Shown here: positions 22,721 through 31,315 of the stretch, one piece after another
Layout: every line of letters starts with the position of its first letter
Numbering within the stretch: position 1 is the stretch's first letter
Assembly (NCBI GenBank): GCA_017545665.1
Contig: JAFWKQ010000109.1
Location: 1-36,496 of the forward strand
From: Atopobiaceae bacterium
Lineage (GTDB): Bacteria > Actinomycetota > Coriobacteriia > Coriobacteriales > Atopobiaceae
Reading direction: 5' to 3'
Length of the DNA: 36,496 nt
Position numbers and translations under genes: made by a program
The notes under the pieces: generated by a model
What the model was told of the DNA's origin: nothing
Database searches by the model: none
Seen by the model: only the letters and a program-made list of their open reading frames with translations

Positions 22721-24064
22721 CTACCAGCCGCGAACCTCTTTGACTTCCTGGTGGACGAAGGAGTCGCGCGGTACCATGCGGAACTCCCAGAGCTCCGAGA
22801 TGCTGCGAAGGATCCGCTGCTCGGCTAGGTCAAAGAGACTCGAGTTCGCCAGCTTGACGAGTTCGTCCACGAGCTCTCCGGCATTCTTTCCGTATACCTT
22901 TGCGTCCCAGCCCTTCTTCTGGAGTTCCTTCGAGGCTGCGGCAACGTCCTCGTCCTCGATCTGCCCTATAAGCGAAAGGGCCGAGTCGGTTACCAAGCCA
23001 TTGCACAGCAAGCCCTTTACGAAGGCCATGAAGCCCGCTGCCATCTGCGGCCTGAGCGCATCCGCATAGCCGATCTCAATCTCGCCATCGAGCAGTCGCG
23101 CAAGGGGATAGGCGGTCTGCAACAGATTTGCCGCCTCGTTTCGAGATATCGTGCGATCACGCAGGAACTCTCGTGTGGTCGCCTTGCCGGTTGGCAGCGT
23201 TGTTCCTTGGTCGTCCACAAACAGGATGGGCGTGATTCCCTTGATCCAGGTGGCGTAGCGGTCGAACGAGAAGCCCTGCGAGAAGGTTCCGGGAACCACG
23301 CCACAACGCTCGGGGTCGAACTCGTCCCACAGCATGGCGCGTACCATGCGCGGGCAGCGCCGGGCGCCAGACCCGCGAAAACTGCGAACGTTGTCGGTGA
23401 GGAATGCGAAGAGGGGGGAGAGGGCCACCGCAAGGCGGTACGTGTCTATGGCCACTCGGTCCCCGCCGTGCGCAATGGAGATCGTGGTGGAGCAGCTGCA
23501 GCGCATGACGTCGCGGGCGTAGCGCCCGGTTTGCGAGAGGTGCGCGGTAAGGAGCGTCCAGCGCGTGTGAGGCACAAGTGTGACGTCGAGCGGGGTGGAG
23601 ACGAGTGAGTTATAGCCTTCGGCCAGCAACTCGTAGTCGCAACCCATGGCACGCGTTGCCACATGGGTAAGGCGGTCGAATGACTCCACCGCCTCAAGCA
23701 GGTCGCAAACCGAACTTGCCGGTCCCGCCTCGCAAATGAGCTGGCCGCCGGCGTCAAGCGAAACCCTGAGCGCTACGGTTCCGCCGCTCGTAAGGGTTGC
23801 GTATCCGTGCAATCCCATGAGGCGCCCCTCAAGAAAGACGCGCTGGCTGTCCTGCCATGCGTTGGCCATGGTTTCTAGGACCTTCTCAATGCCTTTGTCG
23901 CCGTCAAAGAGCACGGTTTGCTCCGCCTCGCGGTCTTTGAGAACGCGAGACAACTTTAACGTGAGCATGGGCTCGTCGGTTTTGCTGCGCGTGGGTTTGT
24001 CGGTGCCCTTAAGCGCGTTCAGAAGCATTTTTTGGTTGTGCGCGTAGATATCGTTAGGCTCCAT
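22721..24064 (-). CDS. Glutamate-cysteine ligase family protein (GCS2 type)
   Basis: The 447-aa protein resembles the plant/actinobacterial GCS2 branch of glutamate-cysteine ligases, which join glutamate and cysteine through the gamma-carboxylate with ATP. Support comes from VPHTRWTLLTAHLSQTGRYA followed by a Cys-Ser-rich strand (MRCSCSTTISI), the VALSPLFAFLTDNV helix, the RAMLWDEFDPERCG segment, FDRYATWIKGITPILFVDD, and a late EIGYADALRPQM near the substrate-binding region. The first 120 residues are less conserved. ATG 24064 (GAGAGG just upstream) is preferred over ATG 24103, which lacks a ribosome site. No glutathione synthetase gene is near, so the product may be gamma-glutamylcysteine itself or another gamma-glutamyl amide. 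First gene of a minus-strand row with tcdA and a dehydrogenase. Confidence 0.75.
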   Translation of the reverse strand: MEPNDIYAHNQKMLLNALKGTDKPTRSKTDEPMLTLKLSRVLKDREAEQTVLFDGDKGIEKVLETMANAWQDSQRVFLEGRLMGLHGYATLTSGGTVALRVSLDAGGQLICEAGPASSVCDLLEAVESFDRLTHVATRAMGCDYELLAEGYNSLVSTPLDVTLVPHTRWTLLTAHLSQTGRYARDVMRCSCSTTISIAHGGDRVAIDTYRLAVALSPLFAFLTDNVRSFRGSGARRCPRMVRAMLWDEFDPERCGVVPGTFSQGFSFDRYATWIKGITPILFVDDQGTTLPTGKATTREFLRDRTISRNEAANLLQTAYPLARLLDGEIEIGYADALRPQMAAGFMAFVKGLLCNGLVTDSALSLIGQIEDEDVAAASKELQKKGWDAKVYGKNAGELVDELVKLANSSLFDLAEQRILRSISELWEFRMVPRDSFVHQEVKEVRGW

Positions 24065-24222
24065 GCACCTCTCGCTTTCAAAGTCTGTGTTATGAACGTA
24101 CATTTCGTTTTGTCGTTCGCCTTGTTGGTGCTTGCGGATAATATACTAGACCAATGGGCGCTCGTTGGCCCCGCTTATAAGAAAAGGTCGGTAATTGTCG
24201 ATTTTGTTGCCCGAGGAGAGCA

Positions 24223-25470
24223 ATGGCAGACAAAGGCAAGGCGCACGTGAGTTCACATGCGCAGGCGAATAATGGCCACTCGACACGCAAGGTGCCGCTA
24301 AAGGTGGGCTCGAGCACGGGGCGTAGCAGGCGCACGAGTCCCGATGACGAGGCCGAGAACAAGGCAAAGGCCCGAAAAGGAGCCTTGTTCCTTGGTTTCG
24401 TTGTTATTGTTTATGTGCTCTACCTCGTTATTTCTGGCCAGATGGGCCAGTTTGTTGAGGCTCTGGCCCATGTTGACTTGGGCTGGGTCGCACTTGCGGG
24501 CCTCTGCTTTGTGGGTTACTTCATCTTTGGCGTCATTGCCTATGCGATTGCAGTGTACATAGACCATGACTCGCCCGTTGGCGTTCGCGACCTTATGAGC
24601 GTGGAGGCCAGCGGCATATTCTTCGGCAACCTCACCCCCATGATGGCGGGCGCGATTCCCGCACAGATCCTGCGGCTCACGCGCACGGGGCTCGATGTGG
24701 GCGAGGCCTCTGCCACGCAGTTCACACGCTTTATTATGTTCCAGTTTGGCGTGGTGCTTTTTGCGGCAATCATGCTCTTTGCCAAGCTGGGATTCTTCTT
24801 CGATACCTACGGCGACATAGTGATGATTAACCTCATCGTGTTCGGCGTGCACTTCTTGGAACTTGCGGGGTTGTTTGTAATATGCCTCTGCCCGAAGTTC
24901 GTAATGTCGGTGGGCAACGGGCTCATAAAGTTCTTCTCGGAACGCGGTTGGCTCAAGAACACCGAGCACTGGAACGAGATGGTAAACGTCCAGGTCATGG
25001 AGTTCTCGCACGCCTTTAAGGAGGCGGCCAAGGACTTGCCCTCCATGTTGCTTACGCTGGTGGTTACCATGGTGCAGCTGGCGTGCTTCTATATGATACC
25101 TTGGTTCGTGCTCAACGCGTTTGGCGTGAAGGCCGACTTCCTTAACTGCCTGGCCGCTGGCTCCATGGTGCAAATGGTAGCTACCGCCGTCCCGCTGCCG
25201 GGTGGCACGGGCGGTGCCGAGGGAAGCTTCTACATGTTCTACGGAGCCGTGTTTGGCCCCGCCAACATAAACGCGGGCTTCCTCATCTGGCGCATCGTAA
25301 CGTTCTTCGCTCCCACGGTTTTGTCTGCGCCCCTTTTGGGCCTGCGATCCAGGAATCGCTCTATGAGTATCTATCAGCGCGTGCAGCGCATAAAGGGACA
25401 TTTGTTGGGAAACGACAAGAGCAGCGTGGTGAGCGGTGCCACGATTCATCCCAAAAACAGGCACCGGTGA
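24223..25470 (+). CDS. YbhN/UPF0104-like (lysylphosphatidylglycerol synthase TM region) membrane protein
   Basis: The 415-aa protein has a roughly 50-residue basic, Ser/Lys-rich cytosolic start, then about seven to eight transmembrane helices, beginning at GALFLGFVVIVYVLYLVISG. The family's signature VPLPGGTGGAEGSF is present near residue 325, and an earlier NLTPMMAGAIPAQILRL stretch matches the conserved SxxPGxxGxxxR-like region. Such proteins match the membrane half of MprF and are proposed lipid flippases or part of glycolipid pathways; the aminoacyl-transferase half is missing here, so it should not lysinylate lipids. It is transcribed alone, divergent from the glutamate-cysteine ligase gene, and converges on gltX with a strong hairpin between. 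The precise lipid substrate is unknown. Confidence 0.85.
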   Translation: MADKGKAHVSSHAQANNGHSTRKVPLKVGSSTGRSRRTSPDDEAENKAKARKGALFLGFVVIVYVLYLVISGQMGQFVEALAHVDLGWVALAGLCFVGYFIFGVIAYAIAVYIDHDSPVGVRDLMSVEASGIFFGNLTPMMAGAIPAQILRLTRTGLDVGEASATQFTRFIMFQFGVVLFAAIMLFAKLGFFFDTYGDIVMINLIVFGVHFLELAGLFVICLCPKFVMSVGNGLIKFFSERGWLKNTEHWNEMVNVQVMEFSHAFKEAAKDLPSMLLTLVVTMVQLACFYMIPWFVLNAFGVKADFLNCLAAGSMVQMVATAVPLPGGTGGAEGSFYMFYGAVFGPANINAGFLIWRIVTFFAPTVLSAPLLGLRSRNRSMSIYQRVQRIKGHLLGNDKSSVVSGATIHPKNRHR

Positions 25471-25494
25471 TTGGCGAACCTGTGACAGGTCCGA

Positions 25495-25554
25495 ACTAAG
25501 GGACAGGCCCCGGGCTGAGGTCGCGCGACCATAGCTCGGGGCCTGTCCCTTAGT
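25495..25554. terminator. 22-bp hairpin between convergent genes
   Basis: ACTAAGGGACAGGCCCCGGG and two further bases (25495-25516) pair with 25533-25554 with a single G-T wobble. The 16-nt loop holds its own GGTCGC/GCGACC mini-hairpin. It ends 12 bases before the gltX stop codon. The stem shares the GGGACAGG word with the palindrome at the left window end. Confidence 0.85.
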
Positions 25555-25566
25555 ATGGGTGAGATG

Positions 25567-27057
25567 CTAGAGCGTAAGCTCCATGGCACGCTCGATGCGG
25601 GCTAGCGTGTGGTCGCGACCAAGAAGGGCAAGCGTGTCGCCGATTCCCGGTGATACGGCGCGGCCGACGCAGGCCACGCGGATGGGCTGGAAGACTTTGC
25701 CCTTGCCCATACCCAGCTGCTCTGGGATTGGGTCGAGCGCCTGCTCTATTGCCTGCGGGGTCCAGGGCTCGAGCGTCAAGAGCGCCTCCCTTGCCGCCAC
25801 GAGCGCCTCGCGCGCTCCCTGCTTGGCCAGCCACTTCTTTGTGGCCTTTTGGTCGTATTCCAGCTCGTCGTCCGGCGTATACAGGTAGAGGGCCTGATCC
25901 ACCACGTCCGCAGAAAGGGTCGTGCGCGGCTTGAGCGCTGCGGCGAGCAGGTCGTACCAGCCTGCCTCGTGCGTGCATTCGCCAACGGGCTCCAGGTCTG
26001 CCGCATGCAGCTGCGGAATAAGGATTTCGTTCGCAAACTGCTCGTCGCTCATGGCGTGGAGGTACTCGGCGTTAATGAAGTCGAGCTTCTTGGGATCCAT
26101 GATGGCCGGATTCTTGGAGACGTGGTCGAGCGAGAATTCGCTGGCAAGGCGCGCACGCGATATAACGGTGCTCTCGCCGTCGGGAGCCCACCCAAGCAGT
26201 GCGAGGTAGTTTACGAACGCGTCGGACAGATAGCCCGCATCGCGGTATTCCTCCACGCTGGTTGCCCCATGGCGCTTGCTGAGCTTCTTGCCATCAGAGC
26301 CGAGGATCATGGAAATGTGCGCGAAGGTTGGTGTCGGTGCGCCAAGTGCCTCGTACACCACAACCTGACGCGGCGTGTTGGAAAGGTGGTCGTCGCCGCG
26401 GATGATGTGGGTTATGCCCATGGAGGCATCGTCAACAACCGTGGCAAAGTTATACGTGGGCGTCCCGTCGGAGCGGAAGATAATAAAGTCGTCGAGCTCC
26501 TTGGCGTTAAAGGTCACGTTGCCATGCACCGCGTCGGGTACAATAACGTCGCCGCGATCGTCGGGCACCTTAATGCGGATGGTGTAGGACTCTCCGGCGT
26601 CCACGCGAGCCCGCGCCTCGTCCGGATCGATGTTGCGACAGGTACGTCTGTAGCCCTGGAAGGAGTCGTGGCGTTTGGCTGCCTCCTCGCGATCGGCTGC
26701 GAGCTTCTGGGGCGAGCAGAAGCAGTAGTAGGCTTTTCCCTCGGCCACGAGACGCTCGGCCGCCTTTCGGTAAAGGTCCATGCGCTCCGTTTGGAAATAC
26801 GGGCCGTAGTCTCCGCCGACCTCGGGACCCTCGTCCCAGTCGAGTCCAAGCCAGCGCATGGCACGTAGGATTATCTGCGTGTTCTCCTCGGTGGAGCGCG
26901 TTGGGTCGGTATCGTCGATTCGCAGGATAAAGGTACCACCGTTTGCGCGTGCAAAGGCCCAGTTGTAGATTGCCGTGCGGGCGCCCCCAACGTGCAGCTT
27001 GCCGGTTGGGGAGGGCGCAAATCGCACGCGTACCTGCGCGTTTTCGTTATTGCTCAT
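25567..27057 (-). CDS. gltX: Glutamyl-tRNA synthetase
   Basis: GltX charges tRNA-Glu with glutamate using ATP. The 496-aa class I synthetase has the HIGH-equivalent FAPSPTGKLHVGGARTA near residues 12-28, the KMSKS-equivalent GKKLSKRHGA near 250, and the ordered family segments between (DDHLSNTPRQ, YNFATVVDDA). The C-terminal half forms the anticodon-binding helices. Length and order match bacterial GltX. ATG 27057 has GAGAGG with a 6-nt spacer. Two tRNA-Glu genes in the window (302 and 18066) are its substrates; many bacteria with a tRNA-Gln and no GlnRS let GltX mischarge tRNA-Gln, which cannot be judged here. Transcribed alone; the last codons lie just after the hairpin at 25495. Confidence 0.95.
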   Translation of the reverse strand: MSNNENAQVRVRFAPSPTGKLHVGGARTAIYNWAFARANGGTFILRIDDTDPTRSTEENTQIILRAMRWLGLDWDEGPEVGGDYGPYFQTERMDLYRKAAERLVAEGKAYYCFCSPQKLAADREEAAKRHDSFQGYRRTCRNIDPDEARARVDAGESYTIRIKVPDDRGDVIVPDAVHGNVTFNAKELDDFIIFRSDGTPTYNFATVVDDASMGITHIIRGDDHLSNTPRQVVVYEALGAPTPTFAHISMILGSDGKKLSKRHGATSVEEYRDAGYLSDAFVNYLALLGWAPDGESTVISRARLASEFSLDHVSKNPAIMDPKKLDFINAEYLHAMSDEQFANEILIPQLHAADLEPVGECTHEAGWYDLLAAALKPRTTLSADVVDQALYLYTPDDELEYDQKATKKWLAKQGAREALVAAREALLTLEPWTPQAIEQALDPIPEQLGMGKGKVFQPIRVACVGRAVSPGIGDTLALLGRDHTLARIERAMELTL

Positions 27058-27265
27058 GCTTGCCTCTCGGTTGGTTTTCGTTCGTGCCCACCTAGTATAG
27101 CGTTTGCGGGACGCAATCGTATGGAAAGTGATTCCGTTCGGGAACTACCGTTCGTCGACCCACCTTCGACGTTCGTGGTTCCAGGCTGATTAATGACCTT
27201 ATCTCAATTAAATATGGCTGCATTTACGTTACTATGCGTAATAACCTGAGAGAAAGGCCGCTACT

Positions 27266-28315
27266 ATGGTGACATTCCCCCAGTTTCTGGAAGCATTGGC
27301 TTCGAATCCCTTCCTCATTGTTGTGATGGTGCTCATCTTGGGCTCCATATTCGTAAATGGCTCAACGGATGCCGCAAACGCAATAGCCGAGCCCGTTGGC
27401 ACGCGTTCCATAAGCGTGCGCAACGCCATAATAATGAGCGTAATTTGCAACTTCATCGGACTCGTGGGCATGAGTCTTATATCCACGGCGGTTGCCGACA
27501 CCATGAGCAATATGGTGGACTTTGGCGGCGACAACAGGGCGGCGCTCATTGCGCTCGCCGCGGCGACCGTGGGCATCGTGGCCTGGGGCGTGGGGGCCTG
27601 GGCGTTTGGCATTCCCACGAGCGAAAGCCATGCCCTAATTGCTGGTCTTACTGGTGCGGCGATTGCCGTGCACGGGGATTTGGGTGGCGTGAACATGGGG
27701 GAGTGGATCAAGGTCGTATATGGCCTGGTGCTTTCCACCGTCCTTGGGTTTGGCGCGGGTTGGGTTATTACGCGTCTGATCACGATCGTTTGCAAGAACG
27801 CGGATCGCAAAAAGGCAGACAACTTCTTCGGACGCATGCAGGTGGTTGGTGCCGCGGGTGTCGCACTTATGCATGGGGCGCAGGATGGCCAGAAGTTCAT
27901 GTCTACCGCTTGCATGGCCATAGCGTTGGCCGAGGGATTTAGCGTGTCGGACATGGGGGGATTTCCCCTGTGGATACAGGTGTTGTGCGCGGCAACCATG
28001 GCGGTGGGCACTGCCGTGGGAGGCAAGAAGATAATAAAGACCGTGGGTACGGGCATGGTAAAGATGGAAAAGTACCAAGGATTCGCCGCGTCTCTAAGCG
28101 CCACGGGATCGCTTTTGGTTGCCACGCTTACGGGATTGCCCGTTTCCACCACGCACGCCAAGACGGCGGCCATCATGGGAGCTGGCGCAGCCAAGGACGT
28201 GCGTGCCGTTAATTGGTCGGTGGCCAAGGACATGGTGCTTACGTGGGTCTTTACCTTCCCGGGATGCGGAGTCATTGGATTTGCGTTGGCAAAGCTGTTC
28301 CTCATGGTTTTCTAG
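27266..28315 (+). CDS. pit: Low-affinity inorganic phosphate transporter (PiT family)
   Basis: The 349-aa protein imports phosphate, probably as a metal-phosphate/proton symporter. It carries the PiT signature twice: near the start GSIFVNGSTDAANAIAEPV and later GAAGVALMHGAQDGQKFMS, each with the conserved Asn/Asp or Asp/Gln pairs within a transmembrane segment, and GIPTSESHALI in the first half mirrored by GLPVSTTHAKT in the second. About ten hydrophobic helices can be traced. GAGAAAGG at 27249-27256 serves ATG 27266. The DUF47 partner gene starts 82 bases downstream, the usual two-gene unit in which the partner modulates transport. No Pho box could be identified with confidence upstream. Confidence 0.93.
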   Translation: MVTFPQFLEALASNPFLIVVMVLILGSIFVNGSTDAANAIAEPVGTRSISVRNAIIMSVICNFIGLVGMSLISTAVADTMSNMVDFGGDNRAALIALAAATVGIVAWGVGAWAFGIPTSESHALIAGLTGAAIAVHGDLGGVNMGEWIKVVYGLVLSTVLGFGAGWVITRLITIVCKNADRKKADNFFGRMQVVGAAGVALMHGAQDGQKFMSTACMAIALAEGFSVSDMGGFPLWIQVLCAATMAVGTAVGGKKIIKTVGTGMVKMEKYQGFAASLSATGSLLVATLTGLPVSTTHAKTAAIMGAGAAKDVRAVNWSVAKDMVLTWVFTFPGCGVIGFALAKLFLMVF

Positions 28316-28397
28316 CGCCTAGGTGAATGCAAGAAATTTGCGAGTGTAAATGCGATGCGGCCCAATTGGGCTAATTGCAAGAAGGGGAGAGAAACAT

Positions 28398-29012
28398 ATG
28401 CCGAAGAAGGAAGACGTCTTCTACACGCTCCTCAAGGAGATCGCGGCGCAGATGAAGGATGCCGCAGACGAGTACGTGTCCATTATGCAGAACTTTCCCG
28501 CGTCCATGGCGCAGATTCCACGCATGAAGGTGCACGAGACGACAACCGACGAGCTTGTGGCCACCATTCACGAGAAGCTCTATACGTCGTTCATTACGCC
28601 GATTGACCGCGAGGACATCAGCGATTTGGCACTGCGCATGGATGACGTGGTAGACCTCATGGAAGTGGTATGTGCCCGGTTCGATTTGTTCCAAATCGAC
28701 CACATGCGACCGGAGGCGGTTGAGATGGCCGAGCTTACGCGAAAGGCCGTGATTGAGCTCAATGAGGTCGTTGGGCGTCTTCCAAAGTACAAAAAGGACG
28801 ATAAGATCATGCATCACGCGAAGGCGATCAGTCGCATTGAGGACGGTGCCGACCGCGTGTACCAAAATGCCTTGCGTCGTCTCTTTGCGGAGGAAGACGG
28901 TGGCAAGGAGGTCGTCACATGGCTTCGCCTGTTCGACCGGATGGAGGGGTGCCTCAACGCCATTGACAAGGCCGCGGGTGTGGTGCGTTCGGTGGTTATG
29001 AAGAGCTCGTAG
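28398..29012 (+). CDS. DUF47/PhoU-like phosphate-transport accessory protein
   Basis: The 204-aa, wholly helical protein matches the DUF47 (PhoU-like, Pit-accessory) family: the start KKEDVFYTLLKEIAAQMKDA, the central TPIDREDISDLALRMDDVVD with its acidic metal-binding type motif, and a later DGADRVYQNALRRLF helix. Such proteins are encoded next to Pit permeases and are thought to regulate them or sense phosphate; the pit gene directly upstream supports this. ATG 28398 is preferred, with AGGGGAG at 28383-28389 as ribosome site; the frame is open further upstream but without family sequence. It is cytosolic. It is followed by the repeat cluster at 29053. Confidence 0.9.
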   Translation: MPKKEDVFYTLLKEIAAQMKDAADEYVSIMQNFPASMAQIPRMKVHETTTDELVATIHEKLYTSFITPIDREDISDLALRMDDVVDLMEVVCARFDLFQIDHMRPEAVEMAELTRKAVIELNEVVGRLPKYKKDDKIMHHAKAISRIEDGADRVYQNALRRLFAEEDGGKEVVTWLRLFDRMEGCLNAIDKAAGVVRSVVMKSS

Positions 29013-29052
29013 AGCGCAAGTGGGGCTGATGGGCCGGATTTGTTGACAGGGG

Positions 29053-29240
29053 TTTGTCGGAATCGGGAACGGTGCGGACGGATTTGCTGAGAATGGCCAC
29101 AGTGTGGCCAAATCGAGCAAACGCGCGTTGGGATTTGCTGGCTTTGTCCACAGTGTGGCCGATTCGAGCAAACCAAGCCGCACTGTTCGCAAACCCAGCA
29201 AACCAAGCCGCACTGTTCGCAAACCCAGCAAACCAAGCCG
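29053..29240. repeat. Second cluster of the 81-bp repeat plus a 30-bp tandem repeat
   Basis: A unit related to the 17696 cluster runs 29053-29133, again exactly 81 bases before the next unit start at 29134, which is partial. It carries the GGCCACAGTGTGGCC palindrome. From 29170 a different, perfect 30-bp unit (starting AAACCAAGCCGCACTG) is repeated at 29200 with 11 more bases at 29230. That unit is made of the same CAAACCCAGCAAA half-sites, so it may have arisen from the 81-bp unit. The rest of the 29013-29364 gap holds no gene. Confidence 0.9.
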
Positions 29241-29364
29241 TCGGAGCCCTCGCCGCTCGCGATTCCAGCATTTAAGCTGCGAAGTCCCTCACACTTCGTG
29301 AACTCAGCAAACCCATGCGCTTATCGATACGCGGAATGCGTTCGGCATAGCGCCAAAGAACAAA

Positions 29365-29402
29365 GACGCTCCCCTCGAATTCGTAATTCCGAGGGGAGCG
29401 TC
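29365..29402. terminator. 13-bp hairpin after the deacetylase gene
   Basis: GACGCTCCCCTCG (29365-29377) pairs perfectly with 29390-29402, and AATT/AATT within the 12-nt loop can pair as well. It lies 27 bases past the stop of the deacetylase gene on the minus strand and is its likely terminator. Confidence 0.7.
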
Positions 29403-29429
29403 CAAAGAGACGTTGTAAGTATGCGTTAG

Positions 29430-31262
29430 CTAGTAGCTTGCGCCACTTTTGCTGGAGCTGCTCGATTCGCCCGAGTTGCTGTAGCTCCCTTCGCTCGAAC
29501 TTGAGCTCTTTGAGCCAGTGCCGCTGGAATTGTTGCCGCTTGAACTGCTGTCGCTTGAGTTGCCGTTGCCCGATTCCGAAGTGGTGGCACTCGTTGAGCT
29601 GCCAGAGCCATTGCTGCTGCTCGTGCTACTGCCGCTTTCGGAGCTATCGCTCGTGCTACTGCCGCTTTCGGAGCTATCGCTCGTGCTACTGCTGCTAGAG
29701 CTGCTGCTCCCGTCGTCAGACGTGCTTGGGATGTCGGACTTGGAACTCGGCACGCCGTAGGCAATCATCTCGTCCACGGTAACGAATTTGTACCCTTCCG
29801 CAGCGAGCTTTGGCAAGGCCTGACGTAGCGCCTCGACGGTCTGAGAGCGATCGCCGCCGCCATCATGCATGAGGATTACCTGACCGGGCTTAACGGACAG
29901 GATCATTTTGAGGATCGAATCTGCACCGGGACGGCTCCAGTCCTCGGTGTCCACGTCCCAGCCAATCTCGGCGTCAACGGTGTCCCACACATTGTTGATC
30001 ACGTCGCCGTAGAAGTTGCCGCCAGGAGCGCGGATGACGTGGGACGGCTCTTCGCCCAATGCATCCTTAATGGCCTCGTATCCCTTTTTGATCTCTTCCA
30101 CCTGTTCGGAAGCGCTCATCTTGGCAATGCTGGTGCCGCCGCCAGAACCCTCCGCGTGGTCCCAGGTGTGCGTGCAGACTTGGCAGCCAAGGTCTTTCGC
30201 GCGCTTGAGAACGTCCTTGTTTTGCGCGATTTGGTTGCCAATGGTAAAGAAGGTGGCCTTGGCATTGTTCTCTTCGAGGATGTTCAGGATGTCGTTGGTG
30301 GTATCGGGCCAGGGGCCATCGTCAAACGTAAGGGCGATGGCCTTGTCTTCGGGCTGAGCCGTGTAGATGCGATAGCCAGCGTTAATGGGCTCCTTGGTAA
30401 CCTTGGTCTCCGTCTTTCCGGATTGCTTGCCGGTTGTGGTGGTCTCCACGCCGTCCTCACCGTTGGAGAGCAGGTGTATGGAGCCAAACCAGTATGCCTC
30501 AAAGTCCCTGTTGCCCTCGTCTTGCTTGAAGGGGAGCTTCTTTTCCTGAACGTCGGCCTCCTCCGTAGTGTCGCCACCGTCGGTAATCTCAACGATGTTG
30601 TTTGCCTTGAGCTGGGAATCCACACCTGCGGCGTTGCCGTCTATGGTTGCCGTGCAGGCGGCGCCACCGCCCTGCGTGAGCATCGAGCCGTCAACGGCGA
30701 GCAGGTTGCCGGGCTTTGGTTCGACTACCTTTTGGTCCAAAAGCGTCTGGACGGTTGCTCCGGGGCTGAGTGTGACCTTCTGGCCGTTTACGGTAACGTC
30801 GAAGCGCGAGAGTACGCCTACGAGAAGCCAGATACCAACGCCTACTACGACGACTCCCAGAACGCCGAGCGCAATCGTGAGTGGGGGAACGGGTAGTCCG
30901 CCATTGGGCGCACCAGAGTTCGGGCGAGCCGCGCCCGAATGCGGGCGTGCGGCCCTGCGTCGTGCGTCAGCCTCTACGGCCTTGCGCGATACAGGTCGCT
31001 GGGCTCCAGTGGAACCGGAGCGCCTGCGCTGCTGTGCGCCGCTTTGCCTGCGAGGATGATTGTGTTGGCCTGATGAGGTCCTGCGGGTCGCGTCCGCATT
31101 GGAGCTGCGCCGTGCCTGCCCAGATCGACCTTGCCTTTGACTCCCGGACGCATTTCTCGATTGCCGATTGCGCGAACGGTCCTGAGTCGAAGAGCCCTGC
31201 CGTGGACGCTGATTCGAGCGCCGCCGTTGCGGCTGGCGTTCGCCATTGTGGTCTTGGTCCAT
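29430..31262 (-). CDS. Membrane-anchored polysaccharide deacetylase (NodB fold)
   Basis: This 610-aa protein removes acetyl groups from a wall or surface polysaccharide. It starts with about 110 cytosolic residues rich in Arg, Gln and Ser, then one transmembrane helix (about 114-139), a roughly 160-aa extracellular region of unknown fold, and a NodB domain from about 305. The five NodB motifs are present: TFDDG (312-316), HTWDH with both metal-binding His, RAPGGNF, DVDTEDW and ILMHDGGGDR, so it should be active. The last 100 residues are almost pure Ser/Gly/Thr, ending in KSGASY, and include a 30-bp DNA repeat. ATG 31262 (AAGGA, 6-nt spacer) is preferred over the codon at 31295. A related tail ends the acyltransferase at 33756. 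Confidence 0.92.
   Translation of the reverse strand: MDQDHNGERQPQRRRSNQRPRQGSSTQDRSRNRQSRNASGSQRQGRSGQARRSSNADATRRTSSGQHNHPRRQSGAQQRRRSGSTGAQRPVSRKAVEADARRRAARPHSGAARPNSGAPNGGLPVPPLTIALGVLGVVVVGVGIWLLVGVLSRFDVTVNGQKVTLSPGATVQTLLDQKVVEPKPGNLLAVDGSMLTQGGGAACTATIDGNAAGVDSQLKANNIVEITDGGDTTEEADVQEKKLPFKQDEGNRDFEAYWFGSIHLLSNGEDGVETTTTGKQSGKTETKVTKEPINAGYRIYTAQPEDKAIALTFDDGPWPDTTNDILNILEENNAKATFFTIGNQIAQNKDVLKRAKDLGCQVCTHTWDHAEGSGGGTSIAKMSASEQVEEIKKGYEAIKDALGEEPSHVIRAPGGNFYGDVINNVWDTVDAEIGWDVDTEDWSRPGADSILKMILSVKPGQVILMHDGGGDRSQTVEALRQALPKLAAEGYKFVTVDEMIAYGVPSSKSDIPSTSDDGSSSSSSSSTSDSSESGSSTSDSSESGSSTSSSNGSGSSTSATTSESGNGNSSDSSSSGNNSSGTGSKSSSSSEGSYSNSGESSSSSKSGASY
29621..29693. repeat. 30-bp coding tandem repeat in the deacetylase tail
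   Basis: The unit TCGTGCTACTGCCGCTTTCG plus ten bases occupies 29621-29650 and 29651-29680 with a further 13 bases at 29681. It encodes two copies of a ten-residue Ser-rich phrase in frame. Slippage would change tail length without a frameshift. Confidence 0.9.
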
Positions 31263-31315
31263 GAGGTTTCCTTCCGTGTGGTACGAAAAACACACTACGC
31301 ATAAATGCTCCGCAA

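Noticed and set aside
24298..25464. Long minus-strand open frame (388 codons) opposite the YbhN-like gene
   Set aside because: Its composition is His/Gly/Arg-rich without any family motif, while the plus strand encodes a clear membrane protein with the PGGTGG motif. It is a shadow caused by codon bias.
27232..28305. Long minus-strand open frame opposite the phosphate transporter
   Set aside because: The Ala/Pro/Thr-rich sequence has no motif, and the plus strand is an unambiguous PiT permease with both signatures.
29170..29240. CRISPR-like spaced repeat
   Set aside because: The 30-bp units are directly adjacent with no spacers, there are only two full copies and no cas genes.
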